Source of the DNA: Nocardia uniformis NBRC 13702
GTDB taxonomy: Bacteria; Actinomycetota; Actinomycetes; Mycobacteriales; Mycobacteriaceae
Length of the DNA: 64,000 nucleotides
NCBI RefSeq assembly: GCF_001613345.1
Contig: NZ_BDCE01000046.1
Coordinates: 62,001 to 126,000 of the forward strand
Reading direction: 5' to 3'
The translations under genes and the position numbers were made by a program. Below, piece by piece: positions 1-8,254 of this stretch. Numbering within the stretch: position 1 is the stretch's first letter; each line of letters starts with the position of its first letter. Below the pieces are notes generated by a model. The model made no database searches. It had not been told where the DNA came from and saw only the letters and a list, made by a program, of their open reading frames with translations.

Positions 1-747
1 CCAGCGGTCCACCTGCGGCGCGATGCTGGTGAATGCCTCGCGGATCAACTCCTTCTGTCGCGAGACGTCGCGGTGATGGTAGTCGAGAGGTTGGTCGGCG
101 CGGAACAGGAACGTCAGGCGGGCGTCGGGAAGGTGCTCGGCGGTGTAGATCCCGGTCACCCGGCCGATATCGAGGTAGCTCACGAACTCGCCGACATCGG
201 CGAGTTCTCGTGGTGCCGAGATCACAGCGAAGTAGCCACCCAGATAATGCTCGGCGACCTCACCGAAGATCAGGCGCCGGACATTCGAGCGCAACCCGTC
301 CGCACCGATCACCAGATCGAACACACGCTCCGGCCCGTTCTCGAAGCCGACTCGGCCGTCTTCGGAGATGTCGGTGATGGAATCACCGAACAGGTATTCC
401 ACATCGTTTTCGGTGGCACCGTAGTAGATCTCGCTCAGATCGTCGCGCATGATCTCCACGTGCCGGTCCGACGTCGCGGAGAACAGTTTGGCCAGGTTCA
501 GCCCGACCGTGCGCCGCCGGGTGTGGATGGTCATCTGGTCGGTGGCGGTGGCCAGCTCCAAGATCTGGGGCAGTACGCCCATCTGTTCGGAGATCGTCAT
601 GGATGGTGTGAATAGATCCACCGCGTGGCCACCGGTCTTACGCAGGCCCGGTGCCTTCTCCACCACGGTGACGGTGAAGCCGTATCGGGTCAGCCAGTAC
701 GCCAGAACAGGACCGGCGATGGAAGCACCCGAGATGAGGACCCGCAT
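1..747 (-). CDS. FAD-dependent monooxygenase, 3' part outside window
   Basis: The product is a flavin-dependent oxidoreductase of the PHBH (para-hydroxybenzoate hydroxylase-like) class; the substrate cannot be told. The reading frame begins at an ATG at 745-747 with MRVLISGASIAG, a GxGxxG-like FAD-binding beta-alpha-beta turn, followed by VVEKAPGLRKTGG, which supplies the ribose-binding Glu. Near residue 155 there is VIGADGLRSNVRR, the conserved DG motif of this family. No stop codon occurs before the window edge, so the C-terminal part is missing from view. The gene is divergent from a TetR gene across a short gap holding two operator-like repeats, so it is probably the target of that repressor. 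Confidence 0.9.
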   Translation of the reverse strand, partial: MRVLISGASIAGPVLAYWLTRYGFTVTVVEKAPGLRKTGGHAVDLFTPSMTISEQMGVLPQILELATATDQMTIHTRRRTVGLNLAKLFSATSDRHVEIMRDDLSEIYYGATENDVEYLFGDSITDISEDGRVGFENGPERVFDLVIGADGLRSNVRRLIFGEVAEHYLGGYFAVISAPRELADVGEFVSYLDIGRVTGIYTAEHLPDARLTFLFRADQPLDYHHRDVSRQKELIREAFTSIAPQVDRW

Positions 748-756
748 GTCGCACCC

Positions 757-799
757 GCTTACTTAACGGAAGGTAGAATTGCTTACTTAACGGATGGTA
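757..799. promoter_or_regulatory. Two direct repeats, probable TetR operators
   Basis: GCTTACTTAACGGA occurs at 757-770 and again at 781-794, each followed by NGGTA, giving 24 bp between repeat starts. Each copy is an imperfect palindrome with CTTAC facing GTAAG or a close variant. They occupy the whole space between the monooxygenase start and the TetR start, which is the usual position for an autoregulating TetR operator. Confidence 0.6.
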
Positions 800-806
800 A
801 GTCATT

Positions 807-1385
807 GTGGAGGTCGTGACAACGGATACCAAGCAGCGGATCCAGGCGGTGGCCAGAGAGTTGTTCGCCCAGAAGGGTGTGACGAACACCAGCCTGCAGG
901 ACATCGCCGATCGGCTGTCGATCACCAAACCCGCGCTCTACTACCATTTTTCCTCACGCGAGGAACTGGTGCGCAGCATTGTGGAGCCGCTGTTGGCCGA
1001 TGGTGAGGCCGGGGTCGAGGAGTTGGAGCAGACGCCAGACGTCCAGGTACGCACGGCGTTCGAGGTGTTCTTCGACTTCCACTTCCGTCATCGGGATGTG
1101 GTGCGGTTCCTGCTGGTCGAACCAGCCGCGCTGGCCGAACTGGGGTTGCTCGATCGCGTTTTCGACTGGCGGGAACGGCTCGCGACGATTTTGCACGGCC
1201 CTGATCCCACCGTGGCGCAGCAGATTCGAGCCGCGGTGGCACTGGGTGGCCTAGCCGACGCGACCGTCCTGTTCCCCGATGTGCCCGAGGCGCAGCTACG
1301 AGAGGTGGCGGTAGAGGCAGCGCTGGGTGCACTCTCATCGGCGCAAACCCCAGGTTCGGGCCGCCGAACACGACGGCGCAGTTGA
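807..1385 (+). CDS. TetR/AcrR family transcriptional regulator
   Basis: A 192-residue one-domain repressor. The N-terminal helix-turn-helix is clear (ARELFAQKGVTNTSLQDIA, then LSITKPALYYHFSSREEL, about residues 15-55), with a variable ligand-binding domain after it. The start is GTG at 807; a second GTG at 816 is also possible. It is divergent from the FAD monooxygenase and probably represses it and itself through the repeats at 757-799. The ligand is unknown. The C-terminus ends in a short Arg-rich tail. Confidence 0.9.
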   Translation: MEVVTTDTKQRIQAVARELFAQKGVTNTSLQDIADRLSITKPALYYHFSSREELVRSIVEPLLADGEAGVEELEQTPDVQVRTAFEVFFDFHFRHRDVVRFLLVEPAALAELGLLDRVFDWRERLATILHGPDPTVAQQIRAAVALGGLADATVLFPDVPEAQLREVAVEAALGALSSAQTPGSGRRTRRRS

Positions 1386-2076
1386 GCTTCTCGCTCACAC
1401 GCCTGACTGTTTGATGCCGCGCGAGGCTGGGTCCCATTCCCTTCGGAGCATCGGTTGGGGGAGGCTCTGTCCTCGCCACACACCCGGCGCCTTGCTGCTG
1501 AACCCGGTTGAAGGCTTGCTGTGTGCCGTAGGCCGCCCATGCCACCTGTTGTGCTGCCTCATCGACTCGCGCCTGTGCGGCTTACTTCTTCAGCGGTGGG
1601 AACCGCTGCCATCCGCTTCCACAGCGGATTCGAGCGGCGGCAGCCTCTCATAGGTCCGAGCTTAATAGCCTTGCCACGCGGCCTGATTCACCGAAGCGTC
1701 GTCAAGTCGATGCTCGGACAGATGTAGCTGCTCGCCTCCATGGTCGGACAGAACCTTGATCCGCATCCCGGCCCGCCTTCTTCACGCGACCACCCCGATC
1801 TAAGCGTGACTGAACGGTCGAAGCGGGGGTGACGATACAAAGTCCTCTCCAAACCCATCGGCTTCAGACAGTTCGGCTGTTGCACAGCGAGTTTCGGCAA
1901 GTACGCTACGCCAGACACGACAGTCCGGCGATCGGTTCCAGAGAATGCTAGCGCGAAATATGCTGGGGTGGTGTGGGATTCAACACGACACGCCTTCGGG
2001 CGAATGCTCGCGGCCCCACGCGAATGCTACTTATCGTCTGTCGACTCATAGTCATCCGAGCCCGAGGCTATGAGAG
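1386..2076. other. Gap without a credible intact gene
   Basis: About 690 bases with no convincing reading frame. On the minus strand around 1480-1590 there is a short stretch that translates as an Ala/Gln-rich helix (including DEAAQQVAWAAYGTQQAFN), which looks like the remnant of a coding region but has no start or stop consistent with a gene. The last 100 bases precede the XRE regulator and should hold its promoter. Confidence 0.4.
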
Positions 2077-2313
2077 GTGGGTCCATCCTCCGAGTCCGTC
2101 CAGCCGCATCGTGCGGCGTTCGGCGGCAGGGTGCGACAACTTCGGGCCGCGCTGGGCTTGTCCCAGGAGAAGCTCGCCGACATCGCCGGATTGCACAGGA
2201 CCTATGTCGGGTCGCTGGAACGCGGTGAGCGCAATGTTTCCCTCGATCAAATCTACCGCTTGGCCAAGGGCTTGAACGTCCAGGTGTCCGACCTCTTCCC
2301 AGTCGACATGTAG
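2077..2313 (+). CDS. Small XRE-family DNA-binding regulator
   Basis: A 78-residue protein that is almost entirely one Cro/C1-type helix-turn-helix: VRQLRAALGLSQEKLADIAG for the first helices and HRTYVGSLERGERNVSLDQI for the recognition part. It starts at a GTG (2077). Its stop codon lies 10 bases before the ATG of the TIR-NB-ARC-TPR gene on the same strand, so the two are almost certainly co-transcribed. Small XRE genes directly upstream of defence effectors commonly act as autorepressors; that role here is an inference from position. Confidence 0.85.
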   Translation: MGPSSESVQPHRAAFGGRVRQLRAALGLSQEKLADIAGLHRTYVGSLERGERNVSLDQIYRLAKGLNVQVSDLFPVDM

Positions 2314-2323
2314 TGGGTGCGGG

Positions 2324-4885
2324 ATGGCGGCCGAGGTGCGGGATTTCTTCATCAGCTATACGGGTAGGGATCGGCCGTGGGCGGAGTGGATCGCCTGGCA
2401 ACTGGAGGCCGACGGCCATTCGGTCGCCTTGCAGGCCTGGGACTTCCATCCGGGCGAGAACTTCGTCGTTCGAATGCAGGAGGTCCTCGAGCACTGCACG
2501 AGGACGGTGTGCGTCGTCTCCGCCGCGTACCTCGAGTCGCGGTATTGCATCGATGAATGGACCGCGGGGTTCCTCAAGTCGAACGATACGCAGGCGCGGC
2601 TGCTGCTGGTACGGGTGGAGGACTGCACGCTACCGAGGCTGTTGAGAACCCGGATCGCCATCGATTTGTTCTCGCTGTCGAGCTCCGAGGCACGCGAGAA
2701 GCTGACGGTCGGCGTGCGAACCGGACGTCGTAAACCGTTGGCCGAGCCGCGACTTCCCGATACCGGCCGATCGCCTCGCTTCCCGGTCCCTCGGATCTGC
2801 AACCTGCCCAGCCGCTCAATGAAATTCGTCGGCCGCGACGACATCCTGATCGCCCTCGATCGCCAATTGACACACCAGTTCACCGCTGCGGTGATTCAGC
2901 CGACGACGATCGCGGGTATGGGCGGGGTCGGCAAGACACAGCTCGCGTTGACGTTCGCGCACCGGAATTCGGCCCGATACGAGATCATCTGGTGGATCCC
3001 GGGCGAGCGTTCCATGGTGGTGAGCGAGTCGCTGCATCAGTTGGCGACCAGGCTCGGCGTGCAGGGCGCCGGCGGAGCGAGCGACAGCATGGGTCCGCTG
3101 TGGGATTGGCTACGAGCACACGATAATTGGCTGATCATCTACGACAATGTGGAGGATCCGCGGGACCTCATGCCGTTCCGCCCTCCGGATACCAGGGGAC
3201 ACGTCATCGTGACATCCAGAAATCCATCATGGCGTGGCTACGCGGCAACGTTCAAGCTCGACGTGCTGAGCCGAGCCGAATCCATTCAATTCCTGCTGTC
3301 GCGTACAGATTTGACAGATCGCGACGCCGCCGACGAGATAGCGGGTCTCCTCGGGGATCTGCCGCTCGCGCTGGAACAGGCAGGCGCCTACATCGAGGAA
3401 TCGAACATCTCGCTCGCCGCGTATGGCGAGCTGTGGCGTTCCAGTGCCGCCGCGCTGGTGCGGCGTGGGAGATCGGCGAACTACGAGGACACCGTGGCCA
3501 CCACATGGGCCGTGTCGCTGGAGAAGCTGCGCACCGTCGCGCCGAACGCGGAGTTGCTCCTGAATCTGCTGTCGTACTTGTCCGCCGACAGCGTGGGCCG
3601 TGCCCTCCTACCGAAAGCCGCCTCGACAACGCCGGCGGTTCTGCGGGCGAGTCTGGTCGATCCCCTGGACTACAACGACCTCGTGTCCGCCCTCACTCGG
3701 TACTCCCTGGTGACCGCGTCCGAGACCGACCTGTCGACACACCGTCTGGTCCAACTGGTAATCCGAGACGGCTTGAGCCCAGCCCAGCGCCAGGAGTGGT
3801 CGGGCGCGGCGATTCGACTGGTGAACGCGGCGTTCCCGAAAGATGTGGCCGATATCGATAATTGGGGTGAGTGCTCCCGCTTGCTGCCCCACGCGCTCAC
3901 CGTCCTTGACCACGGTGTGCGGGAGAAGGCCGAACTCGCCACCGCCAAGGCATTGGTTGAACGTGTCGCGGGGTACTTGGCGATCCACAATCAGTACGGT
4001 CAGTCCCAGCTGCGCCAAGCCCGATGGATCTCGCAACGCACCGTCGATATCGCCACCGCGCTGGGCGATGAGGATTCCCTGTCGCTGGCAACCAGCCTCA
4101 ACAGCCTCGGCCTGGTGCAACGCGACCTCGGCGAGCTGGACAAGGCGCGTGACGGCCACACCCGCGCACTCGACATCTTCACGCGTCTTCTCGGCAATCG
4201 AGATCCAGCCGTTGCCGCCACATTGAACGCGATTGGGTTGGTCAACCACGCATCCGGTCACCTTCCCGAAGCCGAAGTCGCCTACCGCGAAGCACTGGCC
4301 ATCAACGAGCAGACCTACGGCCCCGAACATCCCGCCGTCGCACGCACTTTGAGCAATCTCGGTCGCGTTCATCGCGCCATGCGCCACCTGGACCAGGCGC
4401 TCACTGAACAGGAGCGCGGCCTATCGATTCGCGTGGCCAACTACGGCGACCGACATGCCGATGTCGGGTGGAGCCTCGACGGTCTGGGACTTACCAAGAC
4501 GGCGCTGGGGATGCTCGAGGCCGCTGAACACGACCATCGTCGAGCCGAAGCGATCTTCACCGCCACCTACGGCGACAATCACCCTTACACCGCGCGGTGT
4601 CTGGACGGCCTCGGGCGAGTCCTGTTCCTCAAAGGTGACGCGGCCGCGTCTCGCGAGGTGCACGAGCGTGCTCTGCACATCCTCGATAGCTATTACGACC
4701 CGCAGCACCCGCACATCGCGCGGTCCCTACGTGGTCTCGCGGAGGCCCACGTCGGGTTGGGTGACAAGACCGAAGCCGTCCGGCTGCTGGCTCGAGCCTA
4801 TGAGATCGACAAACAGGTATTCGGCGAATCTCATCCTTTGACACGGCGATTGGATGCAGAAATCAAGACGTTGGAAGCCTGCTGA
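2324..4885 (+). CDS. TIR-NB-ARC-TPR signal-transduction ATPase (NLR-like)
   Basis: An 853-residue STAND protein with three parts. Residues 5-125 form a TIR domain starting DFFISYTGRDRPW; SRYCIDEW carries the Cys/Glu pair expected at a TIR NADase active site (Glu78). Residues 165-450 form an NB-ARC-type ATPase with Walker A GMGGVGKT at 198-205 and NWLIIYDNVED as Walker B. From about 585 to the end there are six or more kinesin-light-chain-type TPR repeats (for example GPEHPAVARTLSNLG). This is the architecture of a bacterial NLR-like immune receptor: repeats sense, the ATPase oligomerises, TIR depletes NAD. The FxsT protein of the FxSxx-COOH system is related in layout, but no FxsA or FxsB partner is nearby. 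Antiphage function is inferred. Confidence 0.88.
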   Translation: MAAEVRDFFISYTGRDRPWAEWIAWQLEADGHSVALQAWDFHPGENFVVRMQEVLEHCTRTVCVVSAAYLESRYCIDEWTAGFLKSNDTQARLLLVRVEDCTLPRLLRTRIAIDLFSLSSSEAREKLTVGVRTGRRKPLAEPRLPDTGRSPRFPVPRICNLPSRSMKFVGRDDILIALDRQLTHQFTAAVIQPTTIAGMGGVGKTQLALTFAHRNSARYEIIWWIPGERSMVVSESLHQLATRLGVQGAGGASDSMGPLWDWLRAHDNWLIIYDNVEDPRDLMPFRPPDTRGHVIVTSRNPSWRGYAATFKLDVLSRAESIQFLLSRTDLTDRDAADEIAGLLGDLPLALEQAGAYIEESNISLAAYGELWRSSAAALVRRGRSANYEDTVATTWAVSLEKLRTVAPNAELLLNLLSYLSADSVGRALLPKAASTTPAVLRASLVDPLDYNDLVSALTRYSLVTASETDLSTHRLVQLVIRDGLSPAQRQEWSGAAIRLVNAAFPKDVADIDNWGECSRLLPHALTVLDHGVREKAELATAKALVERVAGYLAIHNQYGQSQLRQARWISQRTVDIATALGDEDSLSLATSLNSLGLVQRDLGELDKARDGHTRALDIFTRLLGNRDPAVAATLNAIGLVNHASGHLPEAEVAYREALAINEQTYGPEHPAVARTLSNLGRVHRAMRHLDQALTEQERGLSIRVANYGDRHADVGWSLDGLGLTKTALGMLEAAEHDHRRAEAIFTATYGDNHPYTARCLDGLGRVLFLKGDAAASREVHERALHILDSYYDPQHPHIARSLRGLAEAHVGLGDKTEAVRLLARAYEIDKQVFGESHPLTRRLDAEIKTLEAC

Positions 4886-4894
4886 CGTACCCGC

Positions 4895-5800
4895 TTATCG
4901 GGCCACGACATTCTCCGGCTCGTCCCCGTTCAGCATTCTGACCAGTTGCGCGCGGATACGCCGATACGAGCTCGGCAGAAACGACGGCACCACCGAGGCG
5001 ACGTGAGGGGTGATGATCACCCCAGGCATACGCCACAGCTCATGATCAGTCGGCAGCGGCTCCGGATCGGTCACATCGAGCACAGCGCGAATCCGATCCA
5101 CTTTCAGCTCCGCGACAAGCGCATCGGTGTCGACCACCGCACCGCGGGCGACATTCACCAGGATGCTCCCGTCACGCATCCGCGCAAGAAAACGCTCGTC
5201 GACCATCGCGGTGGTCTCCGTATTCAGCGGCACCGCCACCACAACGATATCGGCGGCACGCAGCAAGTCCACGACATCCGCCGGCCCGAAAACGCCAGGC
5301 CGACTCGCACTTGCCACGACCGCGACGTCGACATCGAAAGCCCGCAGCAGCGCCGCCACACGCTGTCCGACCTGCCCGTACCCGAGAACGACAGCCCTGC
5401 TGCCACCCAGTTCTCCTGCCATCCGCTGGTCCCAGCGCGCCTCGAGTTGATCGCGATAAAACCCAGGGAAGCCGCGAACGGTGTTCAAAATGCCCCCGAG
5501 CACCCATTCCGCCACCGGCCGTGCATTGACACCCGACGCGTTCGCCAACAACACCCCCGGCGGAAGCCCCCCAATGATCCAGTCGTACCCGGCACCGAGG
5601 GTCTGAACCAACTGCAACTTCGGCATCCGCGCCATCTCGCGCGCAGCCCGCTGTTTCGCCCACCATGGGGGAACGAACACCTCGGCACGCTCGAACCCGG
5701 CAGGAAGTTCCTCCGTACCGGGCCAGAAGATCAGCTCCACACCCTCAGGCACGCCTCCCATGTGCTGGGCGGCGTCGGCATGCGGTACCAGAACGTGCAT
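4895..5800 (-). CDS. D-isomer specific 2-hydroxyacid dehydrogenase
   Basis: A 301-residue NAD(P)-dependent oxidoreductase of the D-2-hydroxyacid dehydrogenase family. The Rossmann motif is LGYGQVGQ near residue 140, and the catalytic triad is visible as Arg in NVARGAVVD, Glu in DVTDPEPLP and His in TPHVAS. The substrate is not predictable; GyaR, SerA-like and phosphonate-related members share this layout. It is convergent with the TIR gene (10 bases between stops) and looks like a normal metabolic gene rather than part of that module. Confidence 0.92.
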   Translation of the reverse strand: MHVLVPHADAAQHMGGVPEGVELIFWPGTEELPAGFERAEVFVPPWWAKQRAAREMARMPKLQLVQTLGAGYDWIIGGLPPGVLLANASGVNARPVAEWVLGGILNTVRGFPGFYRDQLEARWDQRMAGELGGSRAVVLGYGQVGQRVAALLRAFDVDVAVVASASRPGVFGPADVVDLLRAADIVVVAVPLNTETTAMVDERFLARMRDGSILVNVARGAVVDTDALVAELKVDRIRAVLDVTDPEPLPTDHELWRMPGVIITPHVASVVPSFLPSSYRRIRAQLVRMLNGDEPENVVAR

Positions 5801-5860
5801 GACCTAGACCTTATCGCCGAACGCCGCGCGATCAGGTCAGTTGGAGCGAAGGACCGGTTG

Positions 5861-6250
5861 CTACGGCGTTGTCGGAGGCGGGACGGATCGTTGCGATTCG
5901 TGCTCGTCGATCCACCGCAGATTCTGTTGTGAGAGAAGCTGTTCCAGCCGCTCGGCGAGTACGGTTCGCCGGTCGCCGTCACGGTAGTTCCCGGCGTGGG
6001 CGAGATACAGATACTTTTCGCCCTTGAGCGCTTCCGCGATCGATCGATACCCGAGCCAATTGTTCTGCCACTGGAACAACTGCTGCGCGCCCTCCGCGAT
6101 CACCACCGTTGCGGCGACAATGGCGGTAAGCCAGTTCCATCCCGGGACAACGGCCAGCACCGGAACCATCCCGCCGACCACGATCTGCCCGAACTTCACT
6201 CGCTTGTACATCTGTTGCGCGACCGAACTCTTGCCCCGGTACCACGCCAA
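5861..6250 (-). CDS. DUF4231 membrane protein, N-terminus probably frameshifted
   Basis: The frame encodes a DUF4231-type two-helix membrane protein, related to SLATT domains: RGKSSVAQQMYKRVKFGQI leads into two hydrophobic helices (IVVGGMVPVLAVVPG and WLTAIVAATVVIAEG) and a cytoplasmic tail. The only in-frame start is a TTG at 6250, but the frame upstream still reads TWQRLQDQL, the usual beginning of this family. An ATG at 6295-6297 in another frame reads MEGDEGDP and would join it perfectly if one base were restored in the GGG run at 6275-6277. Either the gene is broken or the sequence has a one-base error. Confidence 0.7.
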   Translation of the reverse strand: MAWYRGKSSVAQQMYKRVKFGQIVVGGMVPVLAVVPGWNWLTAIVAATVVIAEGAQQLFQWQNNWLGYRSIAEALKGEKYLYLAHAGNYRDGDRRTVLAERLEQLLSQQNLRWIDEHESQRSVPPPTTP

Positions 6251-6297
6251 CTGGTCTTGCAGACGCTGCCACGTGGGTCGCCCTCGTCGCCCTCCAT

Positions 6298-7188
6298 GTC
6301 CCGCAGTGTAGGACGAGTGTCATTGGGGAGTCGGCGAATTCGGGCAGACGGTAGGAAGTCGACACTCGTGAACACCACGCGGCGTGGCTGGGCAAGCGCC
6401 CCCTCGGCGAAATGGGCATTGCGGCAGCCTGCAAGGTTCGGGGACATAGAGAGCGACGGCGGGTTCGTCTCGAGGTGAACGTCGCCGGGTAGCGCTATCG
6501 GGGTGGAGGCGAAGGCCCGGCGTCGGGCAGCTCGCGAGCTGGTCACGACCTATTAAGAGACCCGGGCGGGGAGCTGATCAGGCAGATCGAGCACACTATA
6601 GTCCGGTTGACCGGCTCGGCAAGGCCGCTAACTGGCCGATGCCTTGGCAACATCCGGCAGCCGGAAGGACAGGCGAAGCGATCATCACCGCACGCTCGGT
6701 GCCCACACGGGAGATTGTGCACTGCAACTATTCTCGTCATCTAGACCGGATAGTCCGGCCTCTTTCAAGCCCGAGTAGCGTAACAATCCGCTTAAGTCTG
6801 CTTCGGCGGACGAATTGCTCGCAGCGATCGATGAGATGGCATAATTCGACAACATCGCGCTGAAACATATGTCGGTCGTGCTCATCGGATCAACCGCTCT
6901 ATCTCCAGCTGTGCTCTGCTGAGAAGCGCGCAGCGAAGTGCAACGCCCGCAACTACTTTCGGATCAAACACCGTGCTGGGTGGGCTCGGGCCGTTCGGTT
7001 CGTGTAGGTCGCAGGGCGGATGAGGGGGATCCATGGCTCTAAGGACAACGTCGGCTCCGAAGCGCCGGCAGCGGCACCTGCAACCAGCACCGTGATCATG
7101 CGCAAGGGTCGACGACGGGGCGAACGGCCCTGCTGCAGGCGTCTTCTGCGGGCTGGAACTGGGAATGTAGATGATCGCACCGCCTGCG
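6298..7188. other. Long gap with decayed coding fragments
   Basis: Almost 900 bases with no intact gene. Short coding-like pieces occur on the plus strand: one ending ARRRAARELVTTY at 6555, one reading DPGGELIRQIEHTIVRLTG at about 6560-6620, and one reading SASADELLAAIDEMA ending near 6843. Each is cut by stops within a few dozen codons. This looks like a graveyard of former mobile or toxin-antitoxin genes, but none can be assigned. Confidence 0.4.
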
Positions 7189-7865
7189 CTATCTCCGCGG
7201 TGCTCCCATCACCGCCGTGAGAATGCGCGCGACGCCGTCCGGATCGCTCACGTGTGGGCAGTGGCCCGTGTCCAGGACTGCCGCATGCACTCCCAGGCGG
7301 CGCGCCGCGACATCAGCACACCACCATGGTTTGAGTGTGCGATCCAGTGAGCAGGCGACGTACGTCGATGGGATCTCCTCGACCAGCGAAATCGGGTGGG
7401 CGTAGGCGTAATTGGGGATGAAGCGCCGCAGTGTCGTCAGCGCCCACGACTGGGTCGAGGGCGGACAGTCGTGAAACAGGAACCGGACAGCGGCCTGGTG
7501 GTCGTCGATTGGATCCACGCCGAGCCATTCGGGATTGACGATCTCGGTCGCCACCTCCCGCAACTCACTGAGCAGCGAGCAACGTCCATCGGGCACCATT
7601 GAGTCGAGCCACACTTGATGTTTCGCGCCGAGCGCTCGCGCGGTGGCGGGGAGGAGCAGCCCTGCCCCCCCGAGTGCGCGACCACCACCGGCGAGCCTTG
7701 CAGGTCGATCTGCCCAGCTACCGCGTATGCATAGTCCTCGCAGGTCAACTCGTCACTGCTGTCCAACTCATCCGCATGTGTCCGATGACCCGTCGCGGCC
7801 AGTCGCGCCGTCAACAGATCCCAACCGGCAGGTCCCTGCGAAGTGCCATGTATGAAGAACGACAT
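7189..7865 (-). pseudogene. Alpha/beta hydrolase, frameshifted in a C7 run
   Basis: The N-terminal part reads MSFFIHGTSQGPAGWD with the nucleophile motif VVVAHSGG. The rest continues in another frame as AGLLLPATARALGAKHQVW and carries the acid (ACSLDRTLKPWW) and the catalytic His (DTGHCPHVSDP). The two frames meet at the seven-C run at 7665-7671; adding one base there would restore a single protein of about 225 residues of the esterase/hydrolase class. A real inactivating mutation, a slippage-prone on/off site, or an assembly error are all possible. Confidence 0.75.
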
Positions 7866-8254
7866 CCGTCATCTTGGCCTCCTCCTCTCATCCGGCGGTG
7901 GCGAGACGATCGCAACACCAGCACCACCGATCGCGAGACCGACAACGATGTGCAACGGGGATTGGTAACACGCTTATCTCCAGTCAAGCAGGCCCCGCAT
8001 CCGTCATCTTCGAGTATGGACTTAGCAGGTGCCCTCGAACCCGTTCTCGTGCAGTCCGATTCGAGACGACCTTCCGGGCGTGGCGACGAGCCGGGCGTAA
8101 CGCTTGTGGTGCCGGCTTCCCTTGGCACAGCCCGATCAGCTTGTTGGAGCTGTCGGTGGTTCGGCGTACTGTGCCCGGCATCTGCGAAACTCAAGCAGGG
8201 ACCACGGGTTCCCGCACGGGGAGCTCATGAGACCACTGCGGGTGAACAGTTCGC
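7866..8254. other. Gap upstream of the helicase/nuclease operon
   Basis: About 390 bases between the hydrolase start and the operon at 8255. No credible gene is seen on either strand. It must hold the promoter of the operon, but I do not see convincing -10/-35 boxes. Confidence 0.4.

Noticed and set aside
2324..4885. Reading the TIR protein as FxsT of the FxSxx-COOH system
   Set aside because: The TPR/NB-ARC layout is similar, but no short FxSxx peptide gene and no radical SAM FxsB gene lies nearby in the window.
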